Below are positions 45,108 to 52,745 of a DNA stretch of 62,114 bases, piece by piece. The translations under genes and the position numbers were made by a program. Location of the stretch: contig JAPKCM010000026.1 in assembly GCA_028822935.1 (NCBI GenBank), forward strand, positions 1 to 62,114. Reading direction: 5' to 3'. The first letter of the stretch is position 1, and each line of letters starts with the position of its first letter. A model generated the notes under the pieces. The model worked only from the letters and a program-made list of their open reading frames with translations. It had not been told where the DNA came from and made no database searches. Source of the stretch: Akkermansiaceae bacterium. Its GTDB lineage: Bacteria > Verrucomicrobiota > Verrucomicrobiia > Verrucomicrobiales > Akkermansiaceae.

Positions 45108-46364
45108 CTAATCGAAAATGCCGTCTTTCTTGGCCTGCTTCCAGTAAGCATACTCGGAGCGATTGAATTCCACATATTCAGGTGAAATGTCTGAAGCATA
45201 GATGTGGTAATCTCCACTCCCTCGATTCAGATCAATTGTGATCGTGAATTCCTTTTTGCGAACAATGTTCCTCAGCACCTCTGGGTTGGTCTTTGCTTGA
45301 AGCCCTCCTGCGCACGCTTGCTTCTTATCGAAATAGATATCGATCATCTCTTCGCGGACACTCGCGCCTGAATAGCCCACGGCATGGATGATGCGTCCCC
45401 AGTTAGGATCCTCACCATTCCAGGAAGCTTTGACCAAGGACGAATTGGCGACGGCATCGGCCACTTTCTTGGCGTCATTCTGAGAGCGAGCTCCCTTGAC
45501 TTTCACGGTGACAAATTTGGTGACCCGTTCGCCGTCTCGCACAATCGCTTTGGCCAATTTGTTCATTACGAACTGGAGAGCATGACAAAAGATTTTACAG
45601 CCCTTGCTGCCCCGATGGAAAACTTTATTACCGGCTTCGCCATTCGCCAGAACTAAGAGGGTGTCGTTTGTGCTTGTGTCGCCATCGATAGTGATCCGAT
45701 TGAAGGTGTTTTGGACGGCGTCCTGGACACTTCTCGAGAGACAGAGCGCGCCGACGTTGGCGTCCGTGGTGATGTAACAGAGCATGGTGGCCATGTTCGG
45801 GTTGATCATTCCGGCTCCCTTCGCACAGCCGCCAATGCGAATTCTTTTTCCTTCATATTCGAAGGAAATGGCGAACTCTTTTTCGATGGTGTCACTCGTG
45901 ATAATTGCCTTGGCGATCTCGTTTCCCTTTTTTGGTTTCAGGCCGCTCACAAGCTCTTCAAACTTGGGCGTGATCCGTGCCATGGGAAGAGGGATTCCGA
46001 TGACACCTGTTGAGGCGACTGCGACCTCACGCTGGCGAATTCCAAGGAGTTTGCCGGTCTCTTTGGCCATAACTCTGGCATCAGCCAAGCCAGTGACTCC
46101 GGTACAGGCATTTGCGTTGCCGCTGTTGCTGATGATCGCCCGAACTGGATTCGCGCGGAGATGGCTTTGAGTCATTCTCACTGGGGCTGCCTTCACTCGA
46201 TTTTGAGTAAACACTCCGGCCGATTGGCAGGGAACATTGGAGTAAATCAGTGCGAGATCCAGACGATCAGAGTCCGGGTTTTTGATGCCACAAGAGACAG
46301 CGTTCCCTACGAAACCACTTGGGGCGCAGATGCCGCCTTTGATCCGAGTGTAGGGAAGGTCCAT
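45108..46364 (-). CDS. argJ: Bifunctional ornithine acetyltransferase / N-acetylglutamate synthase
   Basis: This 418-residue enzyme recycles acetyl groups in arginine synthesis by moving them from N-acetylornithine to glutamate. The self-cleavage site is the Thr in INPNMATMLCYITTDANV; the oxyanion region is VASTGVIGIPLP, and NSGNANACTG and NRITIDGDTSTNDT are family marks. I placed the start at the ATG at 46364 (MDLPYTRIKGGICAP). A TTG at 46409 lies inside argC and would add 15 residues. It follows argC by 22 bp. Whether the synthase activity is present cannot be told from sequence. Confidence 0.95.
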   Translation of the reverse strand: MDLPYTRIKGGICAPSGFVGNAVSCGIKNPDSDRLDLALIYSNVPCQSAGVFTQNRVKAAPVRMTQSHLRANPVRAIISNSGNANACTGVTGLADARVMAKETGKLLGIRQREVAVASTGVIGIPLPMARITPKFEELVSGLKPKKGNEIAKAIITSDTIEKEFAISFEYEGKRIRIGGCAKGAGMINPNMATMLCYITTDANVGALCLSRSVQDAVQNTFNRITIDGDTSTNDTLLVLANGEAGNKVFHRGSKGCKIFCHALQFVMNKLAKAIVRDGERVTKFVTVKVKGARSQNDAKKVADAVANSSLVKASWNGEDPNWGRIIHAVGYSGASVREEMIDIYFDKKQACAGGLQAKTNPEVLRNIVRKKEFTITIDLNRGSGDYHIYASDISPEYVEFNRSEYAYWKQAKKDGIFD

Positions 46365-46386
46365 GATTTGAGGAAGATGGGTGATG

Positions 46387-47427
46387 TTAGAGTCTTTGCA
46401 ACCCGGCAATTTCTAAATTATTCATAATGAGGTTGAAGCTTTGCACTGCTTGTCCAGCAGCCCCCTTGCCAAGATTGTCCTCGGTGCTCTGAAGGATAAT
46501 TTTTCCTGTGCGCGCATCGTGATGCCATCCGATATCAATGTAGTTTGTTCCAACGACATGCTTGGTGTCAGGGGAGACACCTTCGCCGCGGAGTCTGACG
46601 AAAGGTTCGTTGGCGTAGGCGTTTTCCATGATGGAATTAACCTCTGAAAAGTTCCCTTTCAGCTTAGCAAATATCGTGGTGTAGATTCCTGCCGTCACCG
46701 GAATGAGGTGGGGAACAAACGAGATCGTGATTTTTTCGCCAGCGGCTTTGCTGAGCTCTTGTTCGATTTCCGCGAGGTGACGGTGGCGGGGGAGTCCATA
46801 AGAGCGGACGCTCTCGTTGCATTCCGCGAAGATCAGCGGAATGCTTGCATTTCGGCCAGCGCCACTCACGCCACTCATCGATGACACCGCGATGGAATCC
46901 GTCTCGATAAATCCAGCTTTGATGAGTGGAATCAACGGCAGCATGATGGAGGTCGGATAGCAGCCGGGAGAAGCAATAAGGCGCGCGCCTTTAATGGCTT
47001 CCTTATGGATTTCTGGAAGTCCAAAGACCGCCTCCTTGAGGAGTTCGGGGGCGGGATGAACTTGATCGTAGAAGTCAGCATAGACTTCAGGGTCATCGAG
47101 CCGAAAATCGGCACTGAGATCGATGATTTTTAATCCGAGATTAAGGAGTTCGGATGCAAAGGGCGCTGCAGCTCCATGGGGGAGCGCAAGAAAGGCGACT
47201 TTGGCTCCTGTTGCAGCGACCGAAGCCATATCAGGTTCAATGAATGCCAGATCGGTTCCAGGATGTCCTTCGAACCTGGGGAAGAGATCAGTGACTTTGT
47301 GTCCTGCATTGGCGCGCGAGGTCACAGCGACTATTTCAACCTGTGGGTGGCAGAAGAGGATTTTGAGCAATTCGAGGCCAGTGTAACCACTGGCACCGAC
47401 GATGGCGACTTTCGTTCGATTCGGCAT
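46387..47427 (-). CDS. argC: N-acetyl-gamma-glutamyl-phosphate reductase
   Basis: This 346-residue arginine-pathway enzyme reduces N-acetylglutamyl phosphate to the semialdehyde with NADPH. It has the Rossmann motif VAIVGASGYTGLELL (residues 7-21), LALPHGAAAPFA and the catalytic Cys in SPGCYPTSIMLPL. SGVSGAGRNAS and VPHLIPVTAGI complete the family signature. It is first of an argC-argJ unit. An 83-bp gap separates its start from the tRNA-Pro gene; no ARG box was identified. Confidence 0.97.
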   Translation of the reverse strand: MPNRTKVAIVGASGYTGLELLKILFCHPQVEIVAVTSRANAGHKVTDLFPRFEGHPGTDLAFIEPDMASVAATGAKVAFLALPHGAAAPFASELLNLGLKIIDLSADFRLDDPEVYADFYDQVHPAPELLKEAVFGLPEIHKEAIKGARLIASPGCYPTSIMLPLIPLIKAGFIETDSIAVSSMSGVSGAGRNASIPLIFAECNESVRSYGLPRHRHLAEIEQELSKAAGEKITISFVPHLIPVTAGIYTTIFAKLKGNFSEVNSIMENAYANEPFVRLRGEGVSPDTKHVVGTNYIDIGWHHDARTGKIILQSTEDNLGKGAAGQAVQSFNLIMNNLEIAGLQRL

Positions 47428-47510
47428 AAGGACGGATATGGGAATGACACGAAATTACGGGCTTGCCAATTCTTGATTCTCTGGCAAAACCTGCCCGCCG
47501 TTTGGCACGT

Positions 47511-47587
47511 CGGGGCGTAGCGCAGCTTGGTAGCGCGCTTCACTGGGGGTGAAGAGGTCGCAGGTTCGAATCCTGTCGCCCCGACCA
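47511..47587 (+). tRNA. tRNA-Pro (anticodon GGG)
   Basis: A 77-nt cloverleaf with encoded CCA. The acceptor stem CGGGGCG pairs with CGCCCCG; the D arm has GCGC / GCGC; the anticodon stem CTTCA / TGAAG encloses the loop CTGGGGG (anticodon GGG); the T arm is GCAGG TTCGAAT CCTGT with one G-U. It starts with the C1 typical of tRNA-Pro and matches the E. coli proline tRNA pattern in the D arm. Confidence 0.96.
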
Positions 47588-47679
47588 TTTTTACAAAGTA
47601 GAAGGCCATCTACTGCTGGGAGCTGTTGCTAATGTTCCTCTTTAGGTTCTCGGTAGCCGTCTTAGCTTGAATCTAGAAG

Positions 47680-48594
47680 TTAGGAGGATTCGGCAGGTGG
47701 AAGCTCTTCTTCGGGCCAATAGGTGGCGATTTTGGATTGAAGGTAGGCGACGCTGCGGGCGAGTTGGTCCATTCCGTCAACTCCGTCCTCGATGCTGATC
47801 CAACCGTCGAAGCCAACGCGCTTGAGTTCGCTGAAGATGGCATCGTAGTCATTGAGTCCTTTGCCGATCTCGCCGTGGCGCAGGCGTTTAGCGTAGCCAG
47901 TGGCGCCGCCTTCTTCGCGGCGGAGATCTTCGAGGGTGCCTTCGGCAAGGTAGCGATCGCTGGCGTGCATGGTGACGACGCGATGCGAGACGCGCTTGAG
48001 GAGTTCGAGGGGATCTTCCCCGGCGAGGTAGGTGTTGCTCGGGTCGTAGTTGACGCCGAAATGGGGACTGTCGATGCGGTCGATCAACTTACAGAAGATG
48101 TCCATTTTTTGGGCGAATTCGGGAAAGTTCCAGAAGTCGTCCTTGTAGTGGTTTTCGATGATGAGAGTGATGCCACGTTCCGCGGCGTGAGGCAGGCAGG
48201 CGTGGATTGAATCGGCGGCGAAGGTGATGCCCTCCTCGATGGAGAGTTCGGGACGACGTTGCCCACTGAGGACGCGGCAATAGGAACCGCCGAGAGCGTG
48301 GGTCATTTCGATCCAGTGTTTCTGTTTCGTAATTTCGTTTTCCCGGAAGGCGGGATCGGGATGAGTGAAGTCCGGGGAGCAGCACATCATGGGAATCACC
48401 ATACCCTGGTCTTCGACTTCCTTTCGAAAGCGTGACCAGTTCGCTGGGTCCTCCATTTCGAGGAAGCCAGCATACCACTCGAGGCCCTCGATCTCGAGGT
48501 TGGCGGCAAGACTGATCCATTCGGAGACAGTCATTGTGCCATCCTTGCAGAGGGCCTGCATGAAGGCTTTGGGGAAAGCGGAGAGCCGAGGCAT
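47680..48594 (-). CDS. Sugar phosphate isomerase/epimerase (TIM barrel, AP endonuclease 2-like)
   Basis: This 304-residue Xyl-isomerase-like TIM barrel has the metal-site pattern of the family: TLIIENHYKDD, HFGVNYDPSNTYLAGEDP, VTMHASDRY, and GWISIEDGVDGMDQLARS at the end. Members isomerise or epimerise sugars and sugar phosphates (hydroxypyruvate isomerase, UlaE, IolE, L-xylulose-5-phosphate epimerase types). I chose the ATG at 48594 (MPRLSAFPKAFM); upstream in-frame residues lie inside the previous gene. It is last of a four-gene operon (51140-47680), starting 8 bp after the SDR stop. Confidence 0.85.
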   Translation of the reverse strand: MPRLSAFPKAFMQALCKDGTMTVSEWISLAANLEIEGLEWYAGFLEMEDPANWSRFRKEVEDQGMVIPMMCCSPDFTHPDPAFRENEITKQKHWIEMTHALGGSYCRVLSGQRRPELSIEEGITFAADSIHACLPHAAERGITLIIENHYKDDFWNFPEFAQKMDIFCKLIDRIDSPHFGVNYDPSNTYLAGEDPLELLKRVSHRVVTMHASDRYLAEGTLEDLRREEGGATGYAKRLRHGEIGKGLNDYDAIFSELKRVGFDGWISIEDGVDGMDQLARSVAYLQSKIATYWPEEELPPAESS

Positions 48595-48602
48595 TGAGGT
48601 TG

Positions 48603-49400
48603 CTAGTTGTTGGGGATGGTGGTGGTGTCTTTCGGAGGATTGCGACCGAGGAGCGGGAACTGCTCGAGTTCCATGACTTGGCCGCTGACGGGGCCGCATT
48701 CGTCGGAGAGCCAGAAGACTGCTGCTGCGGCGATCTCTCGGGGTCGGAGGATGCGACCGGCCGGAGCGAAGACGCTGGGGAGATGGGAATCCCAGTCTGC
48801 GGATAGGCCGTGGTCCTGTTTGCGTTGCGCTTCGTTTTCGGTGAGGACCCAGCCGGGGTTGATCTGGTTGATTCGGACGCCGTCCTCTCGCATCAAGGTA
48901 TCGCCGAGATTGCGGGTCATGGTCGTGAGCGCGCCCTTACTGATGCTGTAGGGGAGGAGATCGGGCTCCCCGCTCCAGGCGTTGATACTGCCGATGTTTA
49001 GGACGCAGCCATGCGCGCTGCGGAGGTGAGGGAGAGCGGCCTGGATGAGGAGGAAGGGGGCGAGGGTATTGATGGAGATGAAGTTTAGAAATTTTTCGCT
49101 GTCGGTGTCGTGGATATTGCCGGAGGCGACCAAGGCAGCGTTATTCACTACGGCATCGAGGCGGCCGAAGGTAGACAGGGCGAGCTCGACGAGGCGGGCG
49201 GGGCAACCGCCGTTACGGAGGTCTTCAATGAGAAGAACGGCATTGTCGGAGCCGAGTTCGGTGACGATTTCTTCTCCAAGATTTCTTTCCAAGCCGTGGA
49301 TGATGACCTTGGCTCCCTCGGTGACGCAGCGTTTGGCGATGGCTTTGCCGATGCCGGTGCAACTTCCGGTGACGATGATGATTTTGTCTTCGAGTCGCAT
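48603..49400 (-). CDS. Short-chain dehydrogenase/reductase (SDR)
   Basis: This 265-residue NAD(P)-dependent oxidoreductase has the classic SDR layout: cofactor motif TGSCTGIGKAI (residues 11-21), NNAALVASG, a catalytic Ser in LNIGSINAWSG, and the YxxxK pair in PYSISKGALTTM. The C-terminal INQINPGWVLTENEA and FWLSDECGPVSGQV are also typical. Related enzymes oxidise sugar acids, polyols and lactones; substrate cannot be assigned. It lies 5 bp after the dehydrogenase stop in the sugar operon. Confidence 0.92.
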   Translation of the reverse strand: MRLEDKIIIVTGSCTGIGKAIAKRCVTEGAKVIIHGLERNLGEEIVTELGSDNAVLLIEDLRNGGCPARLVELALSTFGRLDAVVNNAALVASGNIHDTDSEKFLNFISINTLAPFLLIQAALPHLRSAHGCVLNIGSINAWSGEPDLLPYSISKGALTTMTRNLGDTLMREDGVRINQINPGWVLTENEAQRKQDHGLSADWDSHLPSVFAPAGRILRPREIAAAAVFWLSDECGPVSGQVMELEQFPLLGRNPPKDTTTIPNN

Positions 49401-49405
49401 GATGA

Positions 49406-50431
49406 TCAGTCGGGTCGGAGAACGGATTTCACCACTTCGCCACGGTGCATTTTATCGAAGGCTTCGTGCCAATCGGAAAAGGCCCAGACGCCGCCGATGA
49501 TGGGACGCACGTCGAGTTGGCCGCTGGTAAGGAGAGCGAGGACACGTTCCCAGATCGGCCAGTTGTGGCTGAAACTGCCTTGCAGAGTGACATTTTTTTG
49601 CACGAGTTGATCGAGATTGAAGCCCAGAGGTTGGCGGCCCCAGCCGACTTTGCTGATCCAGCCGGCAGGGCGGACGATCTCGAGGGCGATTTTCAGGGTG
49701 GCGCTGGCTCCGGCGGCATCAATGACTCCGTCGCAACCGAGGCCGTCACGCTCCATGGCCCAAGGGTTGGCATCGCCGATGATCACCTCGCAGCCATAGC
49801 CTTTGGCGATTTCGAGACGGTGAGCGTCTTGCTTGAGTCCGACGATCGCAACCTGTGCGCCGCAGAGGTGGGCCATGGCGGCGCATAGAATTCCGATGGT
49901 GCCAGGGCCAAGGACGACGACGCGATCGCCTGGTTGGATACGGGCGTTGTTGACCACTGCGTTATACGCCACGCAGCAAGGTTCAGTAAGGCAGGCTTGT
50001 TCGAATGGGAGGGCGTCGGGCACGCGATGAAGGATGCGGGAGGGGACGCGGACGTGGCGTGTCATGGCCCCGTTCACTCCGTAGCCGAAGCCCTTGCGAG
50101 TGGGATCGAGGTTGTAGAGACCCCGTCGACTCATGGGGTTGTTTTGATCGATGATGGCGGCCGTCTCGGAAACAACTCGATCGCCTTCCTGCCAACCGGC
50201 GACATCCGCACCAAGTTCGACGATATTTCCGCCAAATTCGTGGCCGAGCACGACCGGATAGTTCACCGGCCAGGAGTGATCCCCAGTCCATTGGTGCAAA
50301 TCGCTGCCGCATACTCCGACGTTGGCGACCTCAAGGAGAATTTCATCGGGGCCGATGGTGGGGCGTTCGATTTCGCGGAGTTCGACCGATCCTGATTCGG
50401 GGGCGAAGTTGACGACGGCGGGTGATTTCAT
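49406..50431 (-). CDS. Zinc-type alcohol/polyol dehydrogenase lacking structural-zinc cysteines
   Basis: This 341-residue medium-chain dehydrogenase has the catalytic-zinc Cys41 in VGVCGSDLHQW, GHEFGGNI (residues 63-70) and Rossmann motif VVVLGPGTIGILC. Where L-threonine/L-iditol dehydrogenase relatives carry four structural-zinc cysteines (CxxCxxCx7C), this protein has Asp95, Asn98, Ser101 and Asp109, so it should lack the structural zinc. Flanking YNL and RKGFGYGVNGAMT match the family, showing replacement of the cysteines and not an alignment slip. The ATG at 50431 is the natural start; an extended upstream frame lies inside the preceding gene. It is second in the sugar operon. Confidence 0.9.
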   Translation of the reverse strand: MKSPAVVNFAPESGSVELREIERPTIGPDEILLEVANVGVCGSDLHQWTGDHSWPVNYPVVLGHEFGGNIVELGADVAGWQEGDRVVSETAAIIDQNNPMSRRGLYNLDPTRKGFGYGVNGAMTRHVRVPSRILHRVPDALPFEQACLTEPCCVAYNAVVNNARIQPGDRVVVLGPGTIGILCAAMAHLCGAQVAIVGLKQDAHRLEIAKGYGCEVIIGDANPWAMERDGLGCDGVIDAAGASATLKIALEIVRPAGWISKVGWGRQPLGFNLDQLVQKNVTLQGSFSHNWPIWERVLALLTSGQLDVRPIIGGVWAFSDWHEAFDKMHRGEVVKSVLRPD

Positions 50432-50441
50432 GATGGCGTTG

Positions 50442-51140
50442 TTAGAAAGCGGGGACGTCCTGTTCGTGAATGGCGTTGCAGATGAGGCGTAGGGAAGCTT
50501 CGAGATCTCCGTCGGCGGTCTTGAAGGCATCGGCATCGATGGTGAGTGGCGCGCCAAGGACGACGAGAGGGGCGCCGTGGCGGGGGCATTCGATGGCTTG
50601 TTCGAGGGTGAGGCCTCCGACCGCTTGCACGGGAACTGATACGGTATCGACGACTTCGCGGAGTTGATCGAGCGGGTTGGGCATGCGTTGTCCGGCGGCG
50701 GCGATGCCGCGTCGTTCGTCGTAGCCGATGTGATGGATGACGTAGTGGCAGCCGAGGTCTTCGAGGAGCTTTGCACCGGCAATCATGTCGGGGCAGCCAA
50801 GGTTATCGCCCATAACTTTTATCCCATAATCCTGTCCGGCCTGCACGACGCACTTGATTGTTTCTTCATGGGCGCGTGCCATCACTACGACGTGAGTGGC
50901 GCCGGCTTTGGCCATCATTTCAGCCTCGAGATAGCCTCCATCCATCGTTTTCAAGTCGGCGATAATGGGGACTTCGGGAAAGGCGTTGCGGAGTTCTTGA
51001 ACGCCATGGAGTCCCTCGGCGAGAATGAGGGGGGTGCCGGCCTCCAACCAATCGACTCCGGCCCGCATGGCGAGGGCTGCGGTTTCGAGTGCCTCATCGA
51101 TGTTGGTGAGGTCGAGGGATATTTGGACGATGGGTTTCAT
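50442..51140 (-). CDS. Hexulose-6-phosphate synthase / ketogulonate-6-phosphate decarboxylase-like enzyme
   Basis: This 232-residue protein belongs to the OMP decarboxylase superfamily, HPS/KGPDC branch. The metal and phosphate site is IIADLKTMDGG (Asp62, Lys64, Asp67), with a GTPLILAEG start region, YVIHHIGYD and VPVQAVGGLTLEQA with VVLGAPL. HPS condenses formaldehyde with ribulose-5-phosphate; KGPDC (UlaD) decarboxylates 3-keto-L-gulonate-6-phosphate. No HPI partner (6-phospho-3-hexuloisomerase) is near, and the neighbours are oxidoreductases and an isomerase, which favours a sugar-acid role (inference). It is first of the four-gene operon. The ATG at 51140 is preferred over one 27 bp upstream. 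Confidence 0.85.
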   Translation of the reverse strand: MKPIVQISLDLTNIDEALETAALAMRAGVDWLEAGTPLILAEGLHGVQELRNAFPEVPIIADLKTMDGGYLEAEMMAKAGATHVVVMARAHEETIKCVVQAGQDYGIKVMGDNLGCPDMIAGAKLLEDLGCHYVIHHIGYDERRGIAAAGQRMPNPLDQLREVVDTVSVPVQAVGGLTLEQAIECPRHGAPLVVLGAPLTIDADAFKTADGDLEASLRLICNAIHEQDVPAF

Positions 51141-51265
51141 GATTGGAGAGCGAACTATTAGGGGCACTATTTCATCGTCGCGGTGACAATTTGCCGGGAG
51201 TGTGGGGATGATTGGTTAAATTGGAGGGTCGATGTGGAGACCGGTTAGAATCTATTTGTGTCTAC

Positions 51266-51301
51266 TAAAAACCCCGCTTCAGCGTGCTGAGACGGGGTTT
51301 T
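51266..51301 (-). terminator. Intrinsic terminator after the outer-membrane protein gene
   Basis: The outer stem AACCCCG / CGGGGTT and inner stem TCAGC / GCTGA have a 2-base loop; on the minus strand it is followed by five T (complement of 51267-51271). It lies 87 bp past the stop at 51388 and closes the DUF11-barrel unit before the sugar operon starts. Confidence 0.85.
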
Positions 51302-51387
51302 CAGATAGACTACTTTGGATGATCTTCCGATTCTTCTCTTCTGCAATCTCGCTGCGTAAGGCGGTTTTTTTTTAGGAAATTACTGAA

Positions 51388-52725
51388 TCAAAACGAGTAG
51401 TTGACTCCTGCTCCGAGACTGAAACCAGTTAGATTGGCGTCAAAATCACTCTCTCCGACCGAGTCATTGAGGGATTCGTTCCAGTCGTAGCGGGCATTTG
51501 CCTCAACCGACCATGAATCACTGATCTGGTAACCCAAAGATCCCTGAAGATAAAAGCCGAAGAGTAAATCAGTTCCGGAATTACGGAATCCAGCTGAAGC
51601 AATCTCAATCGGGGCTCCTCCATTGGTGACCTGAATAAGGCGGTCGCTTCGTTTGGCATCCCAGTCGGCGATATTCAAAACCACTCCTGTCCCGATGCCT
51701 GCAAAGAATCGGCTTTCGGACTGATAGACGGCATTTGCTCCGAGCGATATGCCAAACAGGTTGACCTCTAGAGACTCCTGCACCGAGTCGCTGAAAACGG
51801 CAAGGTTGGTGGATCTCAAGGTGTCCTCAAAGGTCCGCGGGCTGGTCGGTTCAACCGGCAGAAGCGGAGCAAGCGCTCCCGGCGAGCCGGTGTAAGGGGC
51901 ACGGGGAAGAATCAAGCCTGTGGTGTCGAATCGATCAGTGGCCCTTACGTCAAAAATATCACGGCGCTCGCTGGCATTCAGGGTGTTTAACCCTCCCTCC
52001 CGGCCATCAAGATTCGTAAAGCTGAAATGGAAGGAGGGACCGAGACTCCAACCCTTTCCAAGATCCGTGAGACGGCTCAAACTCAGATAGGGGGAGATCT
52101 CCCATTCATCCCCTTCACGCCACCCGGTTGGCGCAGAAGCGGACGCAGCAGTAATCACACGACGTTCTCCCCCCGAAGCTGACAAAAAGAGGGGCTCACC
52201 TGGAACATGCTCATTATATTTATAATCAGTCGTTCTTCTGGTCGCCGGGGTCCGGGCTTCCTGGCGGACATATTGGCCGTTGTCATAGAATCGGTCGGAT
52301 AACCCAGTTTCAGGGCCGATTCCCGGAGGAGGAGTAAACGAGTTCGCGCCAAAAACACTGGGAGCAATAAGGTTGGTCGCTCCGGTCTTAAAACCGACAG
52401 AGCCGATCTTCCTCCAGGACATTCCCCAGCCAAGATTCCATCGAGTCCTTGACTGAGACGTTGGCATTGCCAAATCAATGACACCTTTGGCGGAATATCC
52501 CTCGGAAGGCAGTGCGAGTCCGCCTTTTGAGTCGAGTCCGCCTTTTGCGGACGATCGAGTCTTTGACTGAGGCGTGGGCATTTCCAAATCAATGACACCC
52601 TTGGAGGAATATTCCTCCGAAGGGAGAGAGTCGAGTCCGCCTTTTGCTGACGGAATAACGTCATCTCCAGCGCTAACGGGAAAAACACTGAGGGCGAAGT
52701 ATGCAAATCTGAATCTAGGGTTCAT
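51388..52725 (-). CDS. Outer-membrane beta-barrel protein with a duplicated N-terminal region
   Basis: This 445-residue protein has a signal peptide (residues about 1-19) and ends in a barrel pattern: alternating hydrophobic strands (FGFYLQGSLGYQISDSWSVE, GFSLGAGVNYSF) and a final Phe, as required for BAM-dependent assembly. Residues 26-57 and 59-95 are a direct repeat (SAKGGLD, LPSE.YS.KGVIDL, MP..QS.TR). At DNA level this is a duplication of about 100 bp (52441-52551 and 52555-52652). The mature start is thus a disordered repeat region, then a barrel of perhaps 12 or more strands. It follows the DUF11 gene by 20 bp. No porin family was named. Confidence 0.75.
   Translation of the reverse strand: MNPRFRFAYFALSVFPVSAGDDVIPSAKGGLDSLPSEEYSSKGVIDLEMPTPQSKTRSSAKGGLDSKGGLALPSEGYSAKGVIDLAMPTSQSRTRWNLGWGMSWRKIGSVGFKTGATNLIAPSVFGANSFTPPPGIGPETGLSDRFYDNGQYVRQEARTPATRRTTDYKYNEHVPGEPLFLSASGGERRVITAASASAPTGWREGDEWEISPYLSLSRLTDLGKGWSLGPSFHFSFTNLDGREGGLNTLNASERRDIFDVRATDRFDTTGLILPRAPYTGSPGALAPLLPVEPTSPRTFEDTLRSTNLAVFSDSVQESLEVNLFGISLGANAVYQSESRFFAGIGTGVVLNIADWDAKRSDRLIQVTNGGAPIEIASAGFRNSGTDLLFGFYLQGSLGYQISDSWSVEANARYDWNESLNDSVGESDFDANLTGFSLGAGVNYSF
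52441..52652. repeat. Direct tandem repeat inside the outer-membrane protein gene
   Basis: Copies at about 52441-52551 and 52555-52652 share TTTGACTGAG/CTTGACTGAG, AAATCAATGACACC, GGAATAT and GAGTCCGCCTTTTG elements. The first copy has an extra internal GAGTCCGCCTTTTG unit, giving the 5-residue difference seen in the protein repeat. The high DNA similarity suggests a recent in-frame duplication. Confidence 0.75.
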
Positions 52726-52745
52726 GACGGGGTAGGTGGGTTTGA

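Noticed and set aside
49406-50782. 458-residue version of the dehydrogenase
   Set aside because: The extra 117 residues are Ser/Pro/Asn-rich out-of-frame reading of the preceding HPS-like gene; the family start is the ATG at 50431.
50442-51140. Firm call of formaldehyde-fixing hexulose-6-phosphate synthase
   Set aside because: The motif is shared with ketogulonate-6-phosphate decarboxylases and no PHI or formaldehyde gene is nearby, so only the superfamily branch is stated.
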